A stretch of DNA of 5,637 nucleotides. Source: ANME-2 cluster archaeon. GTDB lineage: Archaea > Halobacteriota > Methanosarcinia > Methanosarcinales > Methanogasteraceae. Below the pieces are notes generated by a model that did no database searches, was not told the DNA's origin, and worked only from the letters and a program-made list of their open reading frames with translations. Numbering within the stretch: the first letter of the stretch is position 1; the number at the start of each line of letters is the position of its first letter. The translations under genes and the position numbers were made by a program. Shown here one piece after another: positions 1 to 5,465 of the stretch. The stretch covers positions 1 through 5,637 of the forward strand of contig PIXW01000032.1 in NCBI GenBank assembly GCA_003601535.1, in the 5' to 3' direction.

Positions 1-539
1 GATTCCCGCACCCGGTATTCCCGCTGCGTTCGATTACCACGCCGTTCGAGTATGCCGCGATTGTACATCCTTGCAAGATATGTTGAGACTGTACTCAGAT
101 TGATAGGGTCATAGACACGTCCGTAATGCTTCTTTATATCCATGGACGTGAACCACACATTCGGATACTCGTATTTCAAGAACGACTCGAGGCGTTCTCT
201 GACAGAGAGCGGTTCAGACAGCTGGACATCAGAACCGGATCTCGATTCAACCGCAACCTTTCCAGGCCTGGTCTCGCCTCCGTCTGAAAAGTCTTCTATG
301 AACCGGATCATGACTCTTGCCCATGTACTACCTTCAGCCTCCATGATGCTATCGCCATTATCGGTTGTGAGTTTCAGCCGGGACCTTATATGAGGTGGGT
401 CCCCGGACTCAGAAACAAGTGCCGATGATGCCGAATTGACAAGACCGATCAGCATGCTCTTCCAGTTCGGATCACCATCCGCTGTCTGAATTGTATGTCG
501 ATCCTCGCCATCGGTCATAATTTCAAGCCGGGACCTCAT
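1..539 (-). CDS. Winged-helix DNA-binding protein with duplicated N-terminal module (3' end outside window)
   Basis: The minus frame is open from an ATG at 537-539 to the left edge, giving 179 complete codons with no stop. The start is the first ATG after an in-frame stop at 558-560 and has a GAGG ribosome binding site (547-550) seven bases ahead. Residues 112-177 read as a winged helix-turn-helix: a helix starting SVRERLESFL, an aromatic strand (VWFTSMDIKKHY), a probable recognition helix (INLSTVSTYLARMYNRG) and a basic wing ending QREYRV. Residues 2-34 and 52-84 are two copies of one module: each begins RSRL, runs through a TD-G-D segment, then has a conserved Trp (W26, W73) and a hydrophobic helix. 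Residues 85-111 are a polar linker. It is probably a transcriptional regulator or another DNA-binding protein; I cannot assign a target. The C-terminus may hold another domain beyond the edge. Confidence 0.78.
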   Translation of the reverse strand, partial: MRSRLEIMTDGEDRHTIQTADGDPNWKSMLIGLVNSASSALVSESGDPPHIRSRLKLTTDNGDSIMEAEGSTWARVMIRFIEDFSDGGETRPGKVAVESRSGSDVQLSEPLSVRERLESFLKYEYPNVWFTSMDIKKHYGRVYDPINLSTVSTYLARMYNRGILERRGNRTQREYRVRE

Positions 540-540
540 G
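352..540 (-). repeat. Intragenic duplication encoding the two N-terminal modules of the winged-helix protein
   Basis: On the plus strand, the stretch at about 505-540 (atcggtcataatttcaagcc then gggacctcat) resembles the stretch at about 352-392 (atcggttgtgagtttcagcc then gggaccttat). On the coding strand both spell a start-like CAT-A-GGTCCCGGCT followed by an ACCGAT-GGCGA segment. The protein copies are residues 2-34 and 52-84, offset by 50 residues at the start and 47 at the shared Trp, so a three-residue gap separates them. Identity is visible at both DNA and protein level, which suggests a tandem duplication that has since diverged. Confidence 0.7.
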
Positions 541-655
541 TTTTTTCCTCGATAACGTCACCATCCATCCCCTCATGATGTCTGGTGCTGTGGTTGACTG
601 CGATCTGATCACAGTACTGCACGATTGCTGTTAATATGTTACTATGTTTTACCTG

Positions 656-668
656 CATATAAGTGTTT
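656..668 (-). promoter_or_regulatory. Candidate archaeal promoter (BRE plus TATA box) for the winged-helix gene
   Basis: Read on the minus strand this is CGAAA-CA-CTTATATG, a purine-rich TFB-recognition-like stretch directly ahead of a TATA-like box. A start site about 25 bases downstream would fall near 632-636, leaving a leader of about 95 bases before the ATG at 539. It is the best TATA-like element upstream of this gene, but A/T-rich surroundings raise the chance of a false match. Confidence 0.45.
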
Positions 669-764
669 CGTGAGGGTTGGCTATGTAATTTACGATGTAT
701 TCAAGATAAGCACACTATCATAGCAAGATCACGCCTAAAGTTTAATTGGTACCGGAGTTTATTA

Positions 765-831
765 ACTTATACACCTTTGCACTTATACAGATATTCATTT
801 GCTCCGTGTTCATCGTAAACATATACAGATA
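765..831. repeat. Short direct repeats (ACTTATACA x2; TATACAGATA x2)
   Basis: ACTTATACA occurs at 765-773 and 781-789, a 16-base period. TATACAGATA occurs at 784-793 and 822-831, each followed within one or two bases by CATTT. The units overlap, so the block has three related TATACA words. They sit in non-coding DNA more than 225 bases upstream of the winged-helix start. They could be binding sites for a regulator or chance in A/T-rich DNA. Confidence 0.4.
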
Positions 832-955
832 CCATTTCATAGGATATCAGGTAGTTTAGCGTACTTATGGTTTGTTTGACCTAACTATAGTCGCAATCCA
901 ATTAAATGCAAAACAACAGCATTCTCACGATTTACAAGCGATTCTATACTGTTGG

Positions 956-961
956 AAAAAA
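956..961 (-). terminator. Candidate oligo-T terminator of the aminotransferase gene
   Basis: On the minus strand a run of six T lies seven bases after the aminotransferase stop codon (968-970). Archaeal RNA polymerase can terminate on T-runs in the non-template strand without a strong hairpin. No stable stem-loop is visible just ahead of it, so this rests on the run alone. Confidence 0.35.
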
Positions 962-967
962 CACATA

Positions 968-2074
968 TCACAGAAGAACGTCGCCCATTATGTCGAGTGC
1001 ACGCATGATATCTGCCTCGCTTGCTGCGTATGATATGCGGATATGCTCTCTACTATATGAGCCAAAGGCTGAACCCGGTACTGTAATAACGCCGCGCTCT
1101 GCCAGTTCGGAAGCGACACGGTCGCCATCACCAACGCGCGGGAAGAGATAGAACGCGCCGTTCGGAGTCGGACACTCGACACCCATTTCTCGAAGCCCTT
1201 TCAACAGAATGTCCCTTCTTTTTCTGAATTTCTCTCTCATATCCCGCACACAGTCCTGTGAACCTGTGACTGCTGCAAGCGCTGCTGCCTGTGCGACCGA
1301 ACTCGCGCAGGCTTGCACATACTGATGCACCTTGAAAAACTGCTCGATATATTCGTGTCTTGCTGCAAGATATCCGAGACGCCATCCGGTCATTGAGTAG
1401 GTCTTGGATGCCGCATTCACTGTTATCACATTGTCTGTGAACTGCGCAGGACTGATATGCTCACCCTCGTATATGAGAAACTCATAGACCTCATCAGAGA
1501 TGATGGTGAAATCGTAATCCTCGGCAAGTTCCGCGAATGCCTGTATCTCCTTTTTTGATTGGACGGATCCGCATGGATTGGATGGCGAATTCACAAACAG
1601 AACCTTCGTATTCGGTGTGATGTGCTCAGCCACCACATCAGGATCGAGAAGAAGATCGACAAGAGGAACACCAATCACTCTTCCGCCCGCGATACGCGAT
1701 AACGCAGAGTATGAGACAAACCCAGGATCAGGGATCAGAACATCGTCCCCGGGCTCAACCAGTGCCTGCATGGCTATATGCAGCGCCTCACTCGCACCTG
1801 AGGTCACGATGATCTCGTCAGGGGTGACAGAGATGTTGTTGTCACGCAGGAACTTTTCTGAGAGCGCACTCTTAAGTTCTGGTATGCCCGCGCCCGGCGT
1901 GTATCTGGTAAAGCCGCGCCTGATCGCATCCACAGCAGCATCACAGATATGCGCTGGTGTCGGGAAATCTGGTTCTCCGAGCCCGAGATTGATGCTGTCT
2001 GTCCCTGCTGCTTCGAACATCTTCCGTATGCCAGAGATGTCGATCTCTGATACCCGATCTGTGAATGATCTCAT
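968..2074 (-). CDS. Class I/II PLP-dependent aminotransferase (AspC-like)
   Basis: This 368-residue protein is a fold-type I aminotransferase, moving an amino group between an amino acid and a 2-oxo acid with pyridoxal phosphate in the cytoplasm. Visible landmarks in order are LGLGEPDFPTP (30-40), the YTPGAGIPEL segment (58-67) with the dimer-crossing Tyr, NSPSNPCG (162-169) with cofactor-binding N166, SDEVY (193-197) with D194 that pairs with the pyridine nitrogen, SKTYSMTGWRLGY (223-235) with Schiff-base K224 and phosphate-contacting R232, and RISY (346-349) with carboxylate-binding R346. Length is slightly below the usual 380-400 but all catalytic residues are present. The ATG at 2074 has an AGGTG ribosome site (2082-2086) seven bases ahead. 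Substrate cannot be fixed: aspartate, aromatic, alanine or branched-chain specificity are all possible in this subgroup. It is transcribed alone, away from treT. Confidence 0.93.
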   Translation of the reverse strand: MRSFTDRVSEIDISGIRKMFEAAGTDSINLGLGEPDFPTPAHICDAAVDAIRRGFTRYTPGAGIPELKSALSEKFLRDNNISVTPDEIIVTSGASEALHIAMQALVEPGDDVLIPDPGFVSYSALSRIAGGRVIGVPLVDLLLDPDVVAEHITPNTKVLFVNSPSNPCGSVQSKKEIQAFAELAEDYDFTIISDEVYEFLIYEGEHISPAQFTDNVITVNAASKTYSMTGWRLGYLAARHEYIEQFFKVHQYVQACASSVAQAAALAAVTGSQDCVRDMREKFRKRRDILLKGLREMGVECPTPNGAFYLFPRVGDGDRVASELAERGVITVPGSAFGSYSREHIRISYAASEADIMRALDIMGDVLL

Positions 2075-2182
2075 TTATCTACACCTGTTCTCTATTGCTG
2101 GTTGCAAATATTCCCGGGCATCTCATAATAGTATTTCTGCCGCCGCGGTCTGCAGAATCGTAAGCGCACCTACCACTCCTGA

Positions 2183-2192
2183 TAGTTATAAC
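2183..2192 (-). promoter_or_regulatory. Candidate TATA box for the aminotransferase gene
   Basis: Read on the minus strand the segment is CGTTATAACTAT (about 2183-2193), preceded by GGTAAAT. A start near 2160 would leave a leader of about 85 bases to the ATG at 2074. The TATA match is moderate, and other A/T-rich words lie upstream, so the exact box is uncertain. Confidence 0.3.
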
Positions 2193-2195
2193 GAT

Positions 2196-2246
2196 TTACC
2201 ATAACTTTTGGAAATTAAATGATAAACAGATAGCTTTATATGGTAA
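2196..2246. repeat. Perfect 8-bp inverted repeat in the divergent control region
   Basis: TTACCATA at 2196-2203 and TATGGTAA at 2239-2246 are exact reverse complements separated by 35 bases. The left arm lies just upstream of the candidate minus-strand TATA box and the right arm overlaps the candidate plus-strand TATA box at 2235-2242. That placement would let one protein bound at both arms affect both divergent promoters. A hairpin with a 35-base loop is unlikely to be the functional form. Confidence 0.45.
2235..2242 (+). promoter_or_regulatory. Candidate distal TATA box for the treT transcript
   Basis: TTTATATG preceded by an A-rich stretch (gataaacagatagc) fits an archaeal TATA box. A start near 2265 would give a leader of about 145 bases to the treT ATG and would place the micro-ORF at 2332 inside the transcript. 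A small inverted repeat (TGGTG 2249-2253, CACCA 2263-2267) straddles the predicted start. Confidence 0.4.
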
Positions 2247-2331
2247 GATGGTGTTTGGATATCACCACAGGCGGTTGCAGCATGATCCTGATCTGCAGCA
2301 CCACGGAACAAAGACAATGCGAGGAGAAACG

Positions 2332-2412
2332 ATGAAAAGACCAGACACTATATATACTTACGAAATTAATATCGTTAATATCCTGAACGGTTATTTCCGG
2401 GAGCGACCATGA
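2332..2412 (+). CDS. Possible 26-residue micro-ORF overlapping the treT start
   Basis: An ATG at 2332-2334 has a strong GAGGAG ribosome binding site (2321-2326) five bases ahead, better than the one for treT itself. The frame encodes a 26-residue peptide starting MKRPDTIYTYEIN and ending YFRERP, and its stop (2410-2412) overlaps the treT ATG (2409-2411) as ATGA, the classic arrangement for translational coupling. The same frame is open further upstream, with ATGs at 2317 (no comparable site) and 2248. Against it, the frame contains the strong TATA box at 2349-2356 and an A/T-rich repeat, so the stretch may simply be promoter DNA. If the transcript starts downstream of that TATA box, the micro-ORF would not be expressed. 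I recognise no family. Confidence 0.33.
   Translation: MKRPDTIYTYEINIVNILNGYFRERP
2349..2356 (+). promoter_or_regulatory. Candidate proximal TATA box for treT
   Basis: TATATATA is the strongest TATA-like word in the intergenic region. A start about 26 bases beyond its centre, near 2379, would leave a leader of about 30 bases carrying the treT ribosome site GGGAG (2399-2403), five bases before the ATG. This competes with the distal promoter at 2235 and with the micro-ORF reading of the same bases. Confidence 0.5.
2366..2382 (+). repeat. Tandem direct repeat TTAATATC between TATA box and predicted treT start site
   Basis: TTAATATC at 2366-2373 is repeated at 2375-2382 with a single G between, a 9-base period. 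It lies directly after the proximal TATA box and over the predicted transcription start, a position where archaeal repressors commonly bind. The 9-base period is close to one helical turn, so both copies would face nearly the same side of the DNA. No known operator is recognised. Confidence 0.4.
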
Positions 2413-3680
2413 ACAATGATAGATCGATCTGGGATTATGAGGACATCGTTGGAAGACGTCCTATCAAGTATCTGGAACTGCTTTCAGAGAATATCACAGG
2501 CAAGGTCCAGCATATCAATGCCACATACACCGGTGGGGGCGTTGCAGAGATTCTAACCAGTTTAGTTCCGCTATTAAATGGATTAGGAATTGAAACTGAG
2601 TGGAATGCGATAAGAGGTGACGATAAGTTTTTTTCAATCACAAAGACGTTTCACAATGCGCTTCACGGCAGCCTGAATGGTGCCATCGACGTCCGTTCCT
2701 ATGAACATCCTGATGTGCCGGATGGACTTGAAAAACAGATCAATGAACTGAAGATGAAAAAGGATATCTTCGAGACCTACCTGCACTGGAATCGCATCAA
2801 TGCAGATGAGATGAATCTCGATGGCGATTTTGTGTTCATGCACGATCCACAGCCAGCAGCCATGATACGTGCAAAAGAGAAAGGAAACTGGATATGGAGA
2901 TGCCACATCGATGTCTCCGATCCCGATCTCCCCGTCTGGAACTTTCTTAAGCGATTCATTTCAGGATACGATGCATCAGTGTTCTCAGCACCACTGTTTG
3001 CAAGACCTGATATCGGGACGAGACAGTTTCTTGTGCCGCCATCGATCGATCCATTGAGTGATAAGAACATCGAACTTTCACAGAGCGAGATCGATAGAGT
3101 ACTTGATAAACATGGGATTTTCGCAGATAAACCGATCATAACACAGATATCAAGGTTTGATCGATTGAAAGACCTTCCAGGAACTATAGATGCATACAAA
3201 CTTGTGAAGAAGCAGATGGACTGCCAGTTGATAATTGCCGGAGGAGTTGCATCAGACGACTCCGAGGGACTGGGCGTCTATCATGAAATCATAGAGAAGG
3301 CAGGACGCGATCCGGATATCCATCTGCTGCTTGGAACTCCGCCATTTACAGATATCGAGATCAATGCATTCCAGCGGGCATCGACTGTTATCATGCAGAA
3401 ATCATTGAGGGAGGGCTTTGGACTGGTGGTTTCAGAGGGACTCTGGAAGGGAAAACCTGTGATTGGTGGCGCAACCGGCGGAATCCCGTTGCAGATCCTC
3501 GATGGCGTTACAGGATATCTCGTGCATTCGGCAGAGGAAGCGGCATACAGGATCACCAATCTGCTGAAGGATCCGGCGCTTGCTAAAAGACTCGGAGAAA
3601 ATGGAAGAGAACATGTCAGAAACAATTTCCTGATAACGAGGCAGCTCAGGGATCATCTTCTTCTTATGCTCAGTCTTTGA
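2409..3680 (+). CDS. treT: TreT-type trehalose synthase (GT4 glycosyltransferase)
   Basis: This 423-residue cytoplasmic enzyme matches the TreT pattern of family GT4 glycosyltransferases, which make trehalose from a nucleotide-activated glucose and free glucose. Visible landmarks are GGGVAE (42-47) in the N-terminal Rossmann domain, the FFSITKTFHNALHG segment (74-87), HDPQPA (145-150), the inter-domain PPSIDPLS (210-217), SRFDRLKD (248-255) with the donor-phosphate residues R249 and K254, and the EX7E motif E335-E343 within EGFGLVVSE, followed by GGATGGIP (353-360). Length and start agree with archaeal TreT; the ATG at 2409 has GGGAG five bases ahead. The likely role is compatible-solute or stress protection. 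No sugar transporter or trehalose-degrading gene is nearby, so an osmolyte role is favoured over use of imported sugar, but that is inference. Other disaccharide-forming GT4 activities cannot be excluded. Confidence 0.87.
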   Translation: MNNDRSIWDYEDIVGRRPIKYLELLSENITGKVQHINATYTGGGVAEILTSLVPLLNGLGIETEWNAIRGDDKFFSITKTFHNALHGSLNGAIDVRSYEHPDVPDGLEKQINELKMKKDIFETYLHWNRINADEMNLDGDFVFMHDPQPAAMIRAKEKGNWIWRCHIDVSDPDLPVWNFLKRFISGYDASVFSAPLFARPDIGTRQFLVPPSIDPLSDKNIELSQSEIDRVLDKHGIFADKPIITQISRFDRLKDLPGTIDAYKLVKKQMDCQLIIAGGVASDDSEGLGVYHEIIEKAGRDPDIHLLLGTPPFTDIEINAFQRASTVIMQKSLREGFGLVVSEGLWKGKPVIGGATGGIPLQILDGVTGYLVHSAEEAAYRITNLLKDPALAKRLGENGREHVRNNFLITRQLRDHLLLMLSL

Positions 3681-3717
3681 GAATCCGTCCGCAATTGTCA
3701 GGTTGTAGAATAAACGT

Positions 3718-4038
3718 TCACAAGAATTCTATTCCCGAATTCGAGTACAATACACTTGCGTTGTGCTGATCGCCAATCTTCTTGAAATGAACATCTATTG
3801 TGTTGTGCGTGATTACACTCGTTATCAGAACTCCTGCCATGAACGATTCCACATCATATTTGCCTTTGCAAACGTGAATTACGTCTGTCAGGTTGGTTAT
3901 TCTGGCTTCTTTCATCCACATTGATAGTTTCCTGTTCAGTTCCAGCAGATCTTCTTTCGGCATGCCCGATTCAGCAGCAATAGCGGATATTACTGCTGGC
4001 TGAATCTTTTTAAGTTCGTCGATTTCATTGTTGTTCAT
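3718..4038 (-). CDS. Hypothetical 106-residue protein
   Basis: I do not recognise this protein. The ATG at 4038 has an excellent ribosome site, AGGTGATC (4041-4048), complementary to the archaeal 16S 3' end, and a strong TATA box (4133-4141) lies about 95 bases upstream, so expression as a single gene is well supported. The first 45 residues look helical and charged (EIDELKKIQ at 5-13, PKEDLLELNRKL at 27-38). The second half mixes strands and a hydrophobic stretch (FMAGVLITSVI at 66-76), which is probably a buried core element because it is too short for a clear membrane span. There is one Cys (C57), no signal peptide and no metal-binding cluster. It converges on treT with a 37-base gap and diverges from the reductase gene. 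A small alpha/beta regulatory or binding protein is possible; no function is claimed. Confidence 0.72.
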   Translation of the reverse strand: MNNNEIDELKKIQPAVISAIAAESGMPKEDLLELNRKLSMWMKEARITNLTDVIHVCKGKYDVESFMAGVLITSVITHNTIDVHFKKIGDQHNASVLYSNSGIEFL

Positions 4039-4132
4039 CTGATCACCTGTTTTTTAGTTGCACCGGTGTTTGGGTTTCTCCGATGCGTTATGTTTGTGCA
4101 ACGATTGTGCGTGCCATGCTGTTACTTCAAGG

Positions 4133-4141
4133 TATATAAAA
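4133..4141 (-). promoter_or_regulatory. Archaeal TATA box for the 106-residue protein gene
   Basis: On the minus strand the word is TTTTATATA, preceded by CGATAC, a close match to the archaeal TATA consensus. A start near 4110 would leave a leader of about 70 bases ending with the AGGTGATC ribosome site. It is the clearest promoter in the window. Confidence 0.55.
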
Positions 4142-4182
4142 GTATCGATCTTCCATTAAATTAGGGAGTATTACAATAAATT

Positions 4183-4190
4183 GTTATATC
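4183..4190 (+). promoter_or_regulatory. Candidate TATA box for the reductase gene
   Basis: GTTATATC preceded by the A-rich stretch acaataaatt is a plausible TATA box. A start near 4213 would leave a leader of about 24 bases. No clear Shine-Dalgarno site precedes the ATG at 4237 (cttagatacaataccg), so this gene may depend on a short leader or weak initiation, unlike its neighbours. Confidence 0.35.
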
Positions 4191-4236
4191 AACGTTAAAT
4201 TCTTACCGCATACCCTATTCCTTAGATACAATACCG

Positions 4237-5283
4237 ATGAACTATGATCTGATCGTAGCAGGCGCTGGTCCCGCAGGCTCCATCACTGCGGCAGTGGTGG
4301 CTCAAGCCGGATATCGCGTGCTTGTGCTGGAGAGAGACGCGTCATGCAGATCACCCTGCGCAGGATATATCAGCAGCACCATCAACATCGAACTCCCGGA
4401 TGGCTGCATCATCCAGTCAAGGATAAGGAAGATGCGCACCTATTTTCCTGATCTGTCTTTTCACGATTTCCAGTTGAGCGGTTTTTTGGTTGACAGACCC
4501 TCCTTTGATATGGCACTCGCAACAAAAGCAGAAGATTCGGGCGCAGAAATCAGATGGAAATCACCCCTGATCGATCTCGCTGCTGGAGGTGTCAGATTTC
4601 GTGACGGCGAGGCGTCCGGAAAGATCATCGTCGGTGCGGACGGTGTCTTTTCAAGGGTTGCAGCACTTCTGGGATTAGAGAGGCAGAGAGTTGCATTCTG
4701 CGCCCAGTACCACATAAGAGGGATCGAATTGCTACCAGAACCGGATACCTGCGAGATATTCTTTGATGCCAATTATGCGCCTGGCGGATATGTATGGATC
4801 TATCCGGCAGGTAAAGACTCAGCAAAGGTGGGTCTCGGGATAACCGGTGCAGGCACCCGATCTCCGCACGAATATCTGGATGCATTCGTAAGCGAGTCCC
4901 CACTGGCAGAGCGGCTCTGCGGGGAGAGGACAGGATACCTGACAGGCGCGCTTCCCATAAGCGGACTCCGGAAAAGGTTGTGCTACGGGAATATCCTGCT
5001 TGTGGGCGACAGTGCAGGCATGGCAGACCCGATCACAGGTGCTGGCATCAACAATGCCATGCTATCAGGCGAAATAGCAGGGAGAGCAGTGATTGATGCT
5101 CTCGAAGATGACGATATGGCGGTACTTGGGCAGTACGAGACCAGGGCTGACATGCTGCTTGGAAGACCACTGGCGAGATCGCTTGAGAAGAGAAGGAAAC
5201 TGGATTGCTGCTGTACATCAAATGAGATGTTGCAGAGACACCTGCCCGGGTTATGGGTGACTTTCAGGGAATACTGGACATAA
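4237..5283 (+). CDS. Geranylgeranyl reductase family FAD-dependent oxidoreductase
   Basis: The 348-residue protein belongs to the family of flavoproteins that saturate the isoprenoid chains of archaeal membrane lipids or related prenyl compounds. It has the N-terminal FAD-binding GAGPAG (9-14) with the ribose-binding acidic residue E32, the family Cys motif in PCAGYIS (40-46), VDRPSFD (85-91), GADGVFSR (133-140), the substrate-side YAPGGYVWIYP (180-190) and GLGITGAG (199-206), then GDSAG (257-261) and PITGAGI (265-271), which close the FAD site. The start at 4237 puts the nucleotide-binding strand at residue 3, as expected. It is shorter than the usual 390-410 residues, mainly at the C-terminus, which ends soon after an unusual CCC (324-326). 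Archaea often carry several paralogues, and no lipid gene is nearby, so the substrate (archaeol precursor, menaquinone or other prenyl chain) is open. Confidence 0.88.
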   Translation: MNYDLIVAGAGPAGSITAAVVAQAGYRVLVLERDASCRSPCAGYISSTINIELPDGCIIQSRIRKMRTYFPDLSFHDFQLSGFLVDRPSFDMALATKAEDSGAEIRWKSPLIDLAAGGVRFRDGEASGKIIVGADGVFSRVAALLGLERQRVAFCAQYHIRGIELLPEPDTCEIFFDANYAPGGYVWIYPAGKDSAKVGLGITGAGTRSPHEYLDAFVSESPLAERLCGERTGYLTGALPISGLRKRLCYGNILLVGDSAGMADPITGAGINNAMLSGEIAGRAVIDALEDDDMAVLGQYETRADMLLGRPLARSLEKRRKLDCCCTSNEMLQRHLPGLWVTFREYWT

Positions 5284-5330
5284 ATTCGGGAAGCCATTGC
5301 GAGAATGATAAATTACAGTACGAATACCGT

Positions 5331-5465
5331 TTAGTTATCACGCAACGATATACCTGATTTTTTCAGGATATCTTCTAAGGTATCTGAATCCGGTTCTGGA
5401 ATTCCGAACCGCTCCATCAAATCCACACGTTCCTCATTTATATCTTTTTCTATGATTCGAGGCTG
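5331..5465 (-). pseudogene. Coding-like C-terminal fragment, probably frameshifted from the upstream minus frame
   Basis: On the minus strand a frame is open from just after a TGA (5466-5468) to a TAA (5331-5333), 44 codons. Its text (segments such as INEERVDLMERFGIP and DTLEDILKKSGISLRDN) has the acidic, amphipathic character of a real C-terminal tail. It has no good start: the first candidates are a GTG at 5424-5426 and an ATG at 5415-5417, giving 31 or 28 residues, with no well-spaced ribosome site. It overlaps the CxxCH frame by only 16 bases (5450-5465), so a one-base indel there would join the two into a protein of about 100 residues or more. Alternatives are a genuine tiny overlapping gene or an assembly error. 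Confidence 0.45.
5353..5367 (+). terminator. Possible T-rich terminator after the reductase gene
   Basis: CCTGA, a T run and TCAGG form a 5-bp stem with a T-rich loop about 70 bases after the reductase stop. The six-T run on the plus strand could help end that transcript. It also lies inside the coding-like minus frame at 5331-5465, so it may be incidental. Confidence 0.25.

Larger units (their letters stand above)
540..967. other. A/T-rich intergenic region, no gene seen
   Basis: About 430 bases between the start of the winged-helix gene and the end of the aminotransferase gene. I find no frame with coding character; the plus-strand ATG at 906 opens a frame that soon becomes an antisense shadow of the aminotransferase. 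The region holds a likely promoter for the winged-helix gene (656-668), short direct repeats (765-831) and an oligo-T tract that may end the aminotransferase transcript (956-961). Its A/T content is clearly higher than that of the flanking genes. Confidence 0.6.

Noticed and set aside
142..393. Plus-strand 83-codon frame near the left end
   Set aside because: It is antisense to the winged-helix gene, which has a coherent fold, an internal repeat and a ribosome site.
906..1151. Plus-strand frame starting in the left intergenic region
   Set aside because: Only its first 20 or so codons lie outside the aminotransferase; the rest is antisense to it, and no ribosome site or promoter stands out.
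1578..2204. Long plus-strand open frame (208 codons) opposite the aminotransferase
   Set aside because: It is the antisense shadow of a gene with every catalytic motif intact, is Ser/Arg/Pro-rich with no recognisable domain, and has no ribosome site.
2777..3199. Minus-strand 140-codon frame inside treT
   Set aside because: It lies opposite the conserved GT4 coding sequence and its composition is that of a complement strand.
3722..3745. Paired GAATTC sites near the convergent gene ends, considered as a hairpin terminator
   Set aside because: They lie inside the 3' coding end of the small protein gene, form only a weak stem and have no T run.
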